Assembly: GCA_036936605.1 (NCBI GenBank)
Contig: JAUPFV010000001.1
Span: 249,734,925-249,798,924 of the forward strand
Source: Limnanthes douglasii subsp. nivea
Lineage: Eukaryota; Streptophyta; Magnoliopsida; Brassicales; Limnanthaceae
DNA length: 64,000 nucleotides
Direction of reading: 5' to 3'
The number at the start of each line of letters is the position of its first letter. Positions within the stretch are counted from its first letter, which is position 1. This document shows positions 22,991-32,640 of the stretch, piece by piece. The notes beneath the pieces are model-generated. The model worked only from the letters and a program-made list of their open reading frames with translations, ran no database searches and was not told the origin of the DNA. The position numbers were made by a program, and so were the translations under genes.

Positions 22991-24245
22991 TTTTTTACTA
23001 ATAATAATCATGTGGTTTTACTTTGAAGCACTAGGGTGAATTCCCATGTAGGTAAAACTCCGAACAATATTTTTCAATTGAGAAAGTCATATAAGTAACT
23101 CTAGGAATCCGATACTTATTTTTATATGTTTTCATTTATCTCCTCTTTTTGGCGAAATATTTTTAACGAGAAAAAAAATATGATCCACACCAAAATGAGC
23201 TCTCCATAGTCATGACAACTCGACTAGAGGTAACTAGGCTCATCATAGGAAAGATAAATAAAGTATGAGTATTCAAGCAACTAAAGGTTCTCTTAACTCG
23301 TCATTTTGTTCAAAAAAAATCAAAAACTTAGAAGATCAATTCACCATCTGAATCGAACTATTTTTCTCGGTCCTATCTTCTCTCCAAATCAAATTTTAAG
23401 GTCTAATTATTCGATCAAACCATCAATTCTTCTTGATAATGACGAGATCTAAACAAGATAGTAATTCAAATTGACAATGACTAATGGAATTCCATTTGTA
23501 TTCCTTATTTACTTCATTTGCAAGGACAAAGACAAGAACAAAAATAGCTACTTATAAACATTAAAGTTGTAACTTAGTAGAACCCTAGCTTATAAAAGGT
23601 TGTTTAACAACTTGGAAAAGTCTAATACATTTATACAATTAAAACTATAACTTAAATACTAACTTTTGTGTAATTAATATACTTTACTAGAGATAATCGG
23701 TACTATTACACAAAAAGACAGATTGCGACTTTTGATCTTCTTACAAGAAATAAAAAAGGAAACAAAAATATCAGTTCAAATTACCTTATAAATGTTGATA
23801 ACGGTATCACATGGTTTTTTCATTATTTAATTATTTATTTATCATGTTCACAATGCATATTAAATAAAAAGATTACCTATGAAAAACATAAATACATTTT
23901 ACAATTCCAAAATTAATCATGTCATTTTTTAATTAATGTGCCAAAAACTAGACCATCAAATATAAAAAGTGTTGACAAAAAATCTATTAGTTGAGTCTTC
24001 ATACTAATTTTAATGAAAATTATCTCATACAACAAATTGTTTAAGTTAGGTCTAATAAAAATTCCATTTATTCATGAACCATATGTTGCTGGAGAAACAA
24101 ATCACTATAAATAAATATATCACCCGAAATGGAAGATTACTACATTTTAAAATTTATAATATTTGATAATTATATTTTTACTCAAATATTTTATTCATTC
24201 GAATAAAGAAACCAATTTACATATTCATATATACACAGTGGAGTA
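22991..24245. other. Right part of segment A up to the MULE, non-coding
   Basis: AT-rich, no coding signal recognised on either strand. It is collinear with 42061-43957 in segment B, except for an extra piece of about 640 bp in B (about 43062-43705). Confidence 0.6.
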
Positions 24246-24254
24246 TAATTTAAT
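24246..24254. other. 9-bp target-site duplication, left of the MULE
   Basis: TAATTTAAT, matching 29739-29747. Nine bases is the standard duplication length for Mutator-type elements. The single unoccupied copy is at 43958-43966 in segment B. Confidence 0.95.
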
Positions 24255-24291
24255 GGGCCAGGCTAGAAATGTTACACATTTTGATAGATCT
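24255..24291 (+). repeat. MULE left terminal inverted repeat
   Basis: Begins GGGCCAGGCTAGAAAT and matches the reverse complement of 29702-29738 at 33 of 37 positions by eye; the very first base differs (G versus A). This is short for a MULE. Confidence 0.93.
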
Positions 24292-24540
24292 CTCACCCTA
24301 CTCCCTTATTTTTTGAAACTGAAAGTTGAAATTCCAAAATTGCCCTTCCTCTCTCTAGATTTTGACATTTATGCCATTTTGTCTCCAAATCGGCCGAAAC
24401 ACTTAATCTATCCGATATTAGACTAGATCTACAAGCTTTGTAGTAACATCTACTAATCTAAACCCATTAATTCGAAAAAATTAGCTTTTTTTACCTAAAC
24501 CCATAAAACCCACTTCGAAAAATCTTAAATCGGAGTATCT

Positions 24541-27500
24541 ATGGACAAAGAAGAGATGGGCATTTCTCTGGAAGACTTACTGAACGAGGAGGAAGATTAC
24601 CGGATGGAGGTAAGGACCGAAATTAAGTTTTTTTAATTTCAGAGCTGTAGCACGCTGTTCGTGCGATGAACAGCGTTGTCATCGCACGAACAGCGCGCGA
24701 CGGTCGCAGCGACGGTCGCAGGCCCAAAATGCGACGGGCCCAACTGACCGTCGCATTTAAGGCCTGCGACGCTAGGCCAAAAATATGGCCCATATTTTTG
24801 GGCCAGAGAGCTTCTGTCGCAAGCCCAAAATGAGACGCTCTTTTGTATCCGTCTCATTTTGGGCCTGCGACGGGACTTGAGACATGTCTCATTTTGGGCC
24901 TGCGACAGGTTCTTGTATATATAAACTCATACTTTTCGATTGTATATTTTGCAGGAGGAACCTGCCCAGCCTCCATTTATGGATGCCGATTACAGTAAAA
25001 TATTCACCACGGATAGATTATTCACTAAAGACGAATTAGATGCTTTCGTGGAAATTGAATCAAAGAAGATCCAGTTTGTGACAATAAGAAAACTCTACGA
25101 TAGTGGGAAATGGGGAAGGACTCCTAGGTTAGAGTACGTTTGCGAGCGATACGGTGTATACATATCTAAGGCAAAGCCGGACACTTTGAAAAAGAGGAAG
25201 ACATCGACGAAGAAATGTAATTGTCCGTTTGCGCTAAAAGGTCATCCGATCGACGTACTAGCCATGAAATAGCGTTTGGAGGTGATAAACGGTACTCACA
25301 ATCATGAACCCTACGTTCGCCTAGACGGTCATTCCCGCGCTTGTAGGCTAAAACTGGACGAAGAGGAACTAGTTCGCAGTTTGTCTCACCTAGGTTCGCG
25401 CCTTAGGGAGATTTACAGTGGTTTGAAACACCAATATCCGGAAAACATTTCGAACATGCGTGCTATCTACAATGTCCGCCAAAAACATCGGGACGCTGAA
25501 CACGGGGGACAAACCCAAATGCAATATCTATTGACGAAGTTGAAGGAGAATGGATACTCGACGTGGGAGCGTTTGAAAGATGATACGAAGGTGATCACTG
25601 ACTTTTTCTTCGCACATCCTACTAGCATAGACTTATTACGTACATTCCCGAACGTGTTATTCATGGATTGTACGTACAAGACGACTAGGTATAAGATGCC
25701 GTTGTTAGAGGTTGTTGGTTTTACGTCCACTTCCATCACATTCACAGTTGCGTACGTGTTTATGAGCGGAGAGAAGATTGGAAACTACGTATGGGCTTTG
25801 GAAACTCTTCGTGGTTTGATGATGGATAGCGTTTGCGCATTTCCATCCATTATTGTTACCGATCGTGAGTTAGCTCTCATGCGTGCGGTTGATAGAATTT
25901 TTCCCGGAACGCACCATTTGTTATGCACGTGGCACATTAGTAAGAACATCCTTGGGGCGGTTCGGAAGATATTGCACGATGATGCGGTAGCGAAACAATT
26001 TGTTGAATTTTACGGCTACGCTGCGGAGGCGAACACGTTTGAGAGTTACCAAAAGAACCTGGATACGCTTAAGGAGATGTTTGCATCTAAACCGGAGTGC
26101 TTTGCGTACGTTATGGACTCGTGGATAACAAAATATGCTGACAAGTTCCTTGCGTACAAAACGAACACGATTAAGCATTATGGCCAAACAACTACAAATA
26201 GGTTAGTCCGTGTATCCTACTTTTCGTTGAGTTATTTTATTAAAGTACTTCGTGGTTTGATAATTTATTACTTGTACTTATTAGGGCGGAGGGTGCACAC
26301 TCGTCCCTAAAAAAATATCTTGGGACGAATCAATGCAACTTTGAGACTTTTTGGGAAAAAGTTCATAACTTGTTAACGAAGCAGCATGCGGGTATCGTCG
26401 AATCATTCGAGCAAAGTAAGTTTAGATCAATTCCCGGCTTCGATGGTGTTTTGACCAAAAATCTTAAAGGTCATGTGTCACATGCGGGGCTAAAGATACT
26501 GACGGTTGCTATTGTACGTGCTCGGAATATAGGAGTAGATCGGGTGGCATGTGGAGGTTGTTTCCTTAGGAAAACGCATGGTTTACCTTGTGCATGTGAA
26601 ATTGCCTTTATAACTAGAGAAGGTAGGTGCATCCCTTTAGAAGATGTGGATATTTTTTGGAAAAGATTAGATATTGTGCACAGGGATCCTACCTCTCGCG
26701 AAGAGGAATTGCAAAAAAAGATTTCCTTGATTGACAACTCCATTCGTAGTTTCCGCCCCGACCAACAAGACCACATTATCAATAAAGTAATGCAAATTTT
26801 GATGCCCGAGACAAGTCATATTCAAGATCCGAAAGAAGCGGTTAGAGCTAAAGGTAGACCAAAGGGAGGCGTTGATAAATCGACTAAACGGAACCCTAGT
26901 TCGTGGGAATATCCCATTGAACAAACCGCTAGTGCTAGTACTCCGGCTAACTCGGTAGGTAGTACACCCGTAAACACGTTAGGGAGCACGGCCGCATCCA
27001 AAGTGGCTCCCATCGTACCACCCAAACCTCCATTAGCAAAAAAGAAGGTTGGAAGGCCTAAGAAAATTGTTAAGGATGGGAAGTTAACATTGTATCCGGA
27101 TTGCATCCCGACCTTTCTACACACTTACATTTCAAAGTTAGTTGACGTTCTTCCGGACGGACAATGCGGATATCGTTCCGTAGCGCATTCAATTTACAAC
27201 GACGAAGATAGATGGGAGGATGTTAGACGCGAGTTGTTGAAGGAGTTGCGGGACAACCGTGCATGTTGGTTGGATGTATATGGTTCGGAGAAGGTGTTTG
27301 ACGATTTGATACAAAGGTTAGATTACTTCAAGCCCAATCCTAGTAGCCACTATTGGATGACATTTCCGGACATTGGACTAGTCATCGCGACAAGGTATCA
27401 ATGCATGGTATACCATGTATCGCTCGCAGCCTCGTTAACGTATCTACCAATACGTGGAAAGCCACCCGTCAACAATTCGACGATCATAGAAGTTGGGATA

Positions 27501-27811
27501 GCTTTCGTGCATGGATGTCACTTTGTTAATGTAAGTATATGTCGTTTCCAATTTAAAATTGTTACGCTATCATTACTAATGCATTCGTTTATTTTATTTC
27601 CTTGTAGATTACTACTCCACCCGATGGACCGTTGCCTCCATTATACCCTTGTTGGGCCGCTTACGCAACCGAAGAAGCGAATCAATGGGCGCATCCATAC
27701 TACCGGCGGTTGAACAAATTTACACAGATAATGCCCGCAAGGAAAATCAACTTGAACGAAAAACCCCATGTCACAGATTTGACTAGAGACGAGGACGTTT
27801 CAAATGTTTGA
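24541..27811 (+). CDS. MULE transposase fused to an OTU-type cysteine protease domain, four exons, one in-frame TAG
   Basis: Exons inferred from GT-AG borders and frame: 24541-24609, 24955-26201, 26285-27530 and 27608-27811, total 2,766 nt or 921 residues. A TAG at 25270-25272 breaks exon 2. Exon 2 carries a FAR1-type Cys/His zinc-binding start (CNCPF, then THNHEP), then the transposase DDE core with Asp261 (FMDCTYKT), Asp326 (VTDRELAL) and probable Glu441 (RAEGAHSSLKKYL), the last completed across intron 2. Exon 3 continues with a SWIM-like Cys/His stretch (CGGCFLRKTHGLPCAC), two AT-hook-like motifs (KGRPKGG, VGRPKK) and an OTU domain. There LPDGQCGYRSVA holds the catalytic Cys733, and HGCHFVN at the exon end holds the probable catalytic His. 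OTU domains normally cleave ubiquitin-type conjugates; a role in transposition is inference. Start chosen at the first ATG giving an acidic N-terminus before a clean donor site. Confidence 0.85.
24653..24907. repeat. Hairpin and tcgcaggcccaaaatg array inside intron 1
   Basis: 24653-24669 and 24679-24695 are perfect 17-bp inverted repeats (cgctgttcgtgcgatga). Directly after, 24697-24907 holds direct and inverted copies of tcgcaggcccaaaatgcgac and its complement, with variants gag or gcg. The array lies almost wholly in intron 1 of the transposase gene. Related arrays stand at 28122-28380 and 29107-29172. Confidence 0.9.
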
Positions 27812-27875
27812 AATGTTTTTGTGCGACATTTGTAGTTTAAGTTAGTTAGTTTTCCTAACATCTACTGTAACATAT

Positions 27876-27985
27876 GTAATTTTGATGTACTTTTGATGTA
27901 CTTTTGATGTACTTTTGATGTACTTTTGATGTAATTTTGATGTTCGATGATGTACATTTGATGTAATTTTGATGTAATTTTGATA
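27876..27985. repeat. 11-bp tandem repeat downstream of the transposase gene
   Basis: The unit gatgtactttt is repeated about five times exactly and then continues as gatgtaatttt variants. It lies 65 bp after the transposase stop and may overlap its 3' untranslated region; aatataatat-like poly(A) signals are close by. Confidence 0.85.
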
Positions 27986-28121
27986 TAATATAGTTTACGG
28001 TGTTTTTGAAAGTTACGGAAATGTGTTTGACGATTTAAAGTTTAACGTAACTTTCATTAGAAACACATATCACATATCTATTTTCAAAATTCGGGTTGTT
28101 CTCTAAAAAATAATTCAGTTA

Positions 28122-28380
28122 TCGCAGGCCAAAAATGAGACGCCCTTTGGGCATGGTCTCATTTTTGGCCTGCGACGGCAAGGTAAATTTTTGGCCCATA
28201 AAACCGGACAGAATGCACTGGTCGCAGGCCCAAAATGCGACCTCCTTGGGCATGGTCGCAAATTGGGCCTGCGACGGCAGGCCAAAAAATTGGCCCATAA
28301 TCTTGGACAGAAGGCTTGTGTCGCAGGCCCAAAATGCGACGCCTATTGGGCCTCGTCTCATTTTGGGCCTGCGACGAGAG
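28122..28380. repeat. Central tcgcaggcccaaaatg array of the MULE
   Basis: About six copies of tcgcaggcccaaaatgcgac or its complement in alternating orientation, giving several overlapping inverted repeats. It sits between the two convergent genes. Open frames through it on both strands are an artefact of the repeat. Confidence 0.9.
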
Positions 28381-28649
28381 GCTAGATTTTTTGCATAGTT
28401 TTTCAGACATAAAATAGGCCTACTTTACCATTTTGGACATTTGTTGGAATAAAATACCAGTATATGGGAGAAAACAACAAGTTCATTTTGAAGAAGTTCA
28501 GGAAAACAACTAGTACATTATGAAGAAATAGAAGAAAAGAACAAGTACACTTGAAGTGGTTACAAGAAGAGGAAATCATTAAGTTATGACTTTTAACTTA
28601 ACGAAACATAAGAAAATAATTAAACACCGAAATGGCAACAACCAAATGC

Positions 28650-29037
28650 TCAATCATCGAAGTCGTATCCCAAGTTGTCGTCAGAATGAACCCCCTCCTC
28701 CCTTTCCGCAATCCTATCCTGAAGATACGCAACCATATCCCTACTGATGTAGTCTACCACTGTCATGTTGAAGACGGCGGCCGCTTCTTGCTTAATTTTA
28801 TACGGCTGAAACAACAAACGCTGGAGTGGTTGGCAAAAAATATACCTCCGCTTGATTTGGTCACGGTTGCGCACGACGGAGACGTCGTCTACTACGTGTA
28901 CCGGGAACATGTTCCCCGCTCGGAGCAGCCTCCTCGGCCTCGGCCTGCGCTCTAGCCGCTGCTGCTGCCTCCTCGGCCTCGGCATCGGCCCTAATTTTTT
29001 TAAACGGATTTTTTGCTTTAATCTTGAATCGAGGCAT
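28650..29037 (-). pseudogene. Second MULE gene, convergent with the transposase; product unknown
   Basis: The minus strand opens at ATG 29037-29035 with MPRFKIKAKNPFKKIRADAE and an Ala/Glu-rich stretch, then runs into a stop near 28861. An overlapping frame from about 28985 to 28650 carries a well-formed protein-like sequence (MFPVHVVDDVSVVRNRDQIK, FCQPLQRLLFQPYKIK, VDYISRDMVAYLQ) ending in an acidic tail and stop. One frameshift or a small unseen intron between the two frames, near 28930, would explain this. I recognise no domain. By position it resembles mudrB, the second gene of the maize MuDR element, which also converges on mudrA, but I see no sequence likeness to it. Confidence 0.55.
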
Positions 29038-29106
29038 CGTGTAAATACGACGCAAAAAAATATGTATTAGCATGCAAAAAACAAAATGAATATAAAAAAA
29101 AAACAA

Positions 29107-29172
29107 TTTGGGCCTGGTCGCAGGCCCAAAATGAGACCTCATTTGGGCCTGGTCGCAGGCCCAAAATGAGAC
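29107..29172. repeat. Right-hand tcgcaggcccaaaatg copies
   Basis: Two direct copies of ttgggcctggtcgcaggccc followed by aaaatgagac, just inside the large hairpin and upstream of the convergent gene. Confidence 0.88.
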
Positions 29173-29256
29173 TGCTGTTGGGCCTCGTCGCATGCCGTTC
29201 GTGCGACGAAGACCCCTCTTCATCGCACGAACGGCATGCGACGAGGCCCAACAGCA
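29173..29256. repeat. 40-bp-arm hairpin with a 4-base loop
   Basis: Arms 29173-29212 and 29217-29256 are inverted repeats of 40 bp with one mismatch, around a cccc loop. The outer 34 bp (tgctgttgggcctcgtcgca and onward) are perfect. The inner part ttcgtgcgatgaa is shared with the hairpin at 24653-24695, so the two ends of the element carry related foldbacks. Transcribed from either side it would give a long double-stranded RNA. Confidence 0.95.
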
Positions 29257-29701
29257 ATGTCGAAACCCTAATGGCTACAACCCCAAAACAGCCTCATTTC
29301 TAACAAAACCAAGCACCAAAACGTAGATCCTACCAGTACTAACAACAATATAACACTAATCTAACAAAACAACACCTAAAATCATACAAAAATCCAACTT
29401 TTGAAATCGAAACCACAAAAACTAAAAAACCTAGATTCGACAGTTTATACCGAATGAAATCAAAAACAAATTATACCATGATGTTCGTATCGTTTACCTT
29501 TACGTTTTCTTCGGTTTAGATTCTTCAAAAATCGAATTTCAGAAATGGGTGCTTCAGAGGTTTCTAGAGAGAGAGAGAAAGAGAGGAAAAAAATGGTGAG
29601 AGATCTATCAAAACGCTTTTATAGCTAGGTTTTCTGAAAAGGGTAAAATGGTCAAAATTTCGGTGCGAGACTATCAATTAGGTATAAGATCTAGCGATTT
29701 A

Positions 29702-29738
29702 AGATCTATAAAAATGTGTATTATTTCTAGCCTGGCCT
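29702..29738 (-). repeat. MULE right terminal inverted repeat
   Basis: Reverse complement begins AGGCCAGGCTAGAAAT and matches the left repeat at 33 of 37 positions. It is followed by the TSD TAATTTAAT (29739-29747). A further inward copy of ttttgatagatctctcacc occurs near 29600. Confidence 0.93.
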
Positions 29739-29747
29739 TAATTTAAT

Positions 29748-30492
29748 TTATGAGGATTCAGATATGATTCGAGATCCAATTTTAGGGTAGAGTCTAATAT
29801 CAAATAATGATTATTCCTAATCTTAAAAGTAATGCTTTATTTAATTAATTGAACTCTATTTATAAGGGTGTACAAAACCAAAACAAATAGTATATCTTAT
29901 ACATTCATCTAGATTATATTCAATGTAAGAATATGCTAGTTAGTTATATTTTTTACTTATTTATTCTCCCTCGTGTGCGGCCAGATAGTTATATTTTCTA
30001 ATGAGACTACTCAATGAGCCTTAAACAAACTAATCCAATACACTTGTAGTCACATCATTTAATGAAATTCACATTCTTAATTGACCGAATTTTATGGACT
30101 ATATATATATATACCATAACCAGTATCCTTTTGAATCATTGCGAGAAAAACTAGGACGACGAACCCTTAAATTACTATATATGAGATATATTTTTTTTAA
30201 TTTGTAAATATTATAGAAGTTCTATTTGTTGTACGCAAATCTCATTTCCCAAAGTATATTAAATTATATCTCAGTCTTTTTCGGTCAAACTCCTAAGAGT
30301 TTTAGACAATCTTGATATTACATGTTCACAGATTGATATTCTTCTAATTAATGAAACTTCATAAACATTTTTGAATTATCTCATGCTAATTATGCTTATG
30401 TCCTATTAAAAATTGTTCACCCATTGAAAACTCTGTTAAATAAAAAACTATATTTTTTCGCAAGTAACAAAGTATAACCAACAAGTATCCGA
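29748..30492. other. Distal part of segment A, non-coding
   Basis: Collinear with 43967-44753 in segment B. AT-rich, no coding signal. A cctcgtgtgcggcc stretch near 29970 is conserved between the copies, but I cannot assign it. Confidence 0.6.
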
Positions 30493-31119
30493 TTTGCTTG
30501 TAATTCTTTCAATATTTCTATGTTTTGAATTTGGGGTCGAATATTTTCCAAATGGAAAAGGAAAATGTAGGTAAAACTACGGCCATGCTGGTTTCTCGCG
30601 GAAGTATTGGAATTGGGTCAAACAGGTACCCAAATCGAAAATTTCAACAAGCCCGTCAGATTTCAAAATTGTGATTTGTCACAAAATTTAGTACCTTAAT
30701 TCGATCCATAACACCCTCAAAACCTAGTTTTTATATTTAAGTGTTATTTTTTGTATTTTTTTATTTAGACATTTATGTAATTTTATTTATTTGGAATAGA
30801 TTTCTGGGTAGTTTTATATAAAACATCCTTTACCCTATTTTTTTTTCGTCAGATTTTAATGAATAAAAATTGAGAATTTTCTCTTTGTCATTGAGTCTAT
30901 TTATCTCTAACCTAGGGATAGGGTTTATATGTACTCTGTTTCGTCTTCTTCTTTCTTGTTTTTGTAGTCGTTTGTTCTCTCTCTTATATCGCCTCCACGA
31001 GTATGCCATTTATACAAACGCACAATAAAATCATATTACCACAAACGTTTGAAAATATTACTCAAAATATAGTTTCAAGTGCTCAATATTCCATAGGTGT
31101 TGTAGAAGTCTCACATGTT

Positions 31120-31605
31120 CATCGTGAAGACGGTATGTACCCGTCTTGACTCGCTCTACCGCCACATAAGGACCTTCTCACTTTGGAGCCATCATCTTAA
31201 GACGCTTATATTTTGTATGGAGATATATATTTCTGAAAATTTATCACCCACCTTAACATCCCTCTGTTTTACAATCAAATTATAACGATTATTCATCAAA
31301 GTTTGATAGCGAGTCGAACTCAAATGCGTTCTAACCTTTTTATCTTCAGTCAAGTCAAGGTCTGTCCTTATTACCTCTTTATTTGGCTCCTCGGAATAAA
31401 GAAGTATTATATAAGAAGGTAAAATTGATTCAACAAGACTTACAACATCCATTCCATATACTAAGGCAAACGAATTTTCTTGAGTAACTTCTCGAGGGGT
31501 TGTTCTATAAGTCCACAACACCTCTTGCATTTAATTAGGCCATTTCCCAGCAGCACTTGTCAAAATTTTCTTTAAACCTTCTAAAATAGTCCTATTAGTT
31601 ACTTC
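31120..31605 (-). pseudogene. Tat integrase C-terminal fragment, segment B (part 1)
   Basis: Minus strand reads EVLWTYRTTPREVTQENSFA followed by LVYGMD and a KVRTHLSSTRYQTLM stretch, the end of a gypsy integrase. It matches 21210-21660 in segment A. The rest of the fragment continues at 40826 beyond the inserted Tat element. Confidence 0.85.
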
Positions 31606-31911
31606 TGATATGGAAGTAGAAATTTTAGGACTAAAGTGTAAATAATAGAAGTTTAGTTGATCAAATAATGACTATGTAATTCTGTTAAGGACTAAGGGTA
31701 ATTTATCCATTTTATGTAACTGTTTTCAATTTAAAGCTGCGTCTTAGCGCCTCTATGTAAAGGGCAAGGTTGAACTAATAAAGGGGTTGAACACTTTTTG
31801 ATTTACTCAATTGTGAAGTGACTTTCTCTCTCTAAAAACTCTTTATCTCTCTTTCTAAAACTTGCGTATTACTTTTTCTTAAGACAACTCTTTTAATAAT
31901 TGAGCTCACCA
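31606..31911 (+). repeat. Tat element 1, 5' LTR (306 bp)
   Basis: TG...CA ends. It contains ctctatgtaaag, where the 3' LTR reads ctctatataaag and so keeps a TATA box near 40668. Confidence 0.95.
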
Positions 31912-31932
31912 AATTGGCAATTCCACTGGGTA
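31912..31932 (+). other. Primer binding region of Tat element 1
   Basis: Directly after the LTR: aattggcaattccactggg. The Tat element at 48.7 kb has aattggcgaccacagtggg in the same place. I did not assign the tRNA. Confidence 0.6.
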
Positions 31933-32006
31933 CGATTAAGAATCAGTGAGTTGCATGTTCGAATTTCAATACAATCTTCTTGTTTTTTTCGTTTGAATTC
32001 CATATA

Positions 32007-32640
32007 ATGAATCCCGAAAATAATTCGTCACTTCGATTAGCGAGGGAAACATTAAAAGATGATTTGCAAATAAATAAAAATAGGCTGGATGGATCAACTC
32101 TGATCCAAACTCAATCAGACATTGAGATACGCATGAATTAACTTTTTGATAAAATAAATATGCTTAACGAAAAATATGAACAAAGAGAACAAGAAATTCA
32201 CTCGCAAAGCTCAAATCTGAGGTGAGGCAAGAAAACGAGATATGTGATATAGGAGATCAGTCTGATCGATTTTGTGTTGATTGGCATGCTAGAAGTGAAC
32301 ATAAAAAAAGCTCGCTTTGAAGCTCCTAAAGAGCGCTATTCTTCTCTGAAACGAAAAAAAGACAAGCAAAAGTATGTAGCTTCTATTGATGAAGAGGTTG
32401 AAAGCTCTGCTTCAGGATTTAAGAGATATAAGAGTTCTTCGAAAGAGGAACTGTAAAGAGAACAGCCAGGGAAGAATAAAAAAGAACATAAATCTAAAAG
32501 GGACAATGTTCCTCATTGTTTGAAAGAGTCTAAGTGGTGTGAGGGAGACACCTCGAATTAGTATACTGTGACTGATCGAAATTTGTACGCGGTAATGGGG
32601 ACTGATAATCAGTTTGTACAAGGTTTCGATTGCAAATGTT
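32007..32640 (+). pseudogene. Tat element 1 gag, N-terminal remnant
   Basis: ATG at 32007 opens MNPENNSSLRLARETLKDDL, followed by a stop within 50 codons and a Lys/Ser/Glu-rich stretch (32274-32456). This resembles the charged N-terminal part of the intact gag at 49.2 kb. The capsid-like core and the zinc knuckle are missing: at about 32630 the sequence jumps to the inside of protease. It is an internal deletion of roughly 1.5 kb compared with the other Tat element. Confidence 0.75.

Larger units (their letters stand above)
24255..29738 (+). mobile_element. Mutator-like element with transposase-OTU gene (5,484 bp)
   Basis: It has short terminal inverted repeats (37 bp, 24255-24291 and 29702-29738) and a 9-bp target duplication. 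Inside are a four-exon transposase-OTU gene on the plus strand, a small convergent gene on the minus strand, and three clusters of repeats built on tcgcaggcccaaaatg plus two hairpins. The unoccupied site in segment B proves the borders. Only one stop codon interrupts the transposase, so the copy is fairly young. Confidence 0.95.
20627..30492. repeat. Segment A of a diverged direct duplication (interrupted by the MULE)
   Basis: 20627-24254 plus 29748-30492 aligns collinearly with segment B (30493-31605 plus 40826-44753). Both start at ttgcttgtaa and end at aacaagta(t/c)ccga. A abuts B directly at 30492/30493. Without its insertion A is about 4.37 kb. A and B are clearly diverged (many substitutions and small indels), so the duplication is old. 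The segment holds a minus-strand Tat pol fragment and unrecognised AT-rich DNA. Confidence 0.9.

Noticed and set aside
28119..28410. Overlapping ORFs on both strands with repeated FWACD/LGLR words
   Set aside because: Produced by the tcgcaggcccaaaatg repeat array; not coding.
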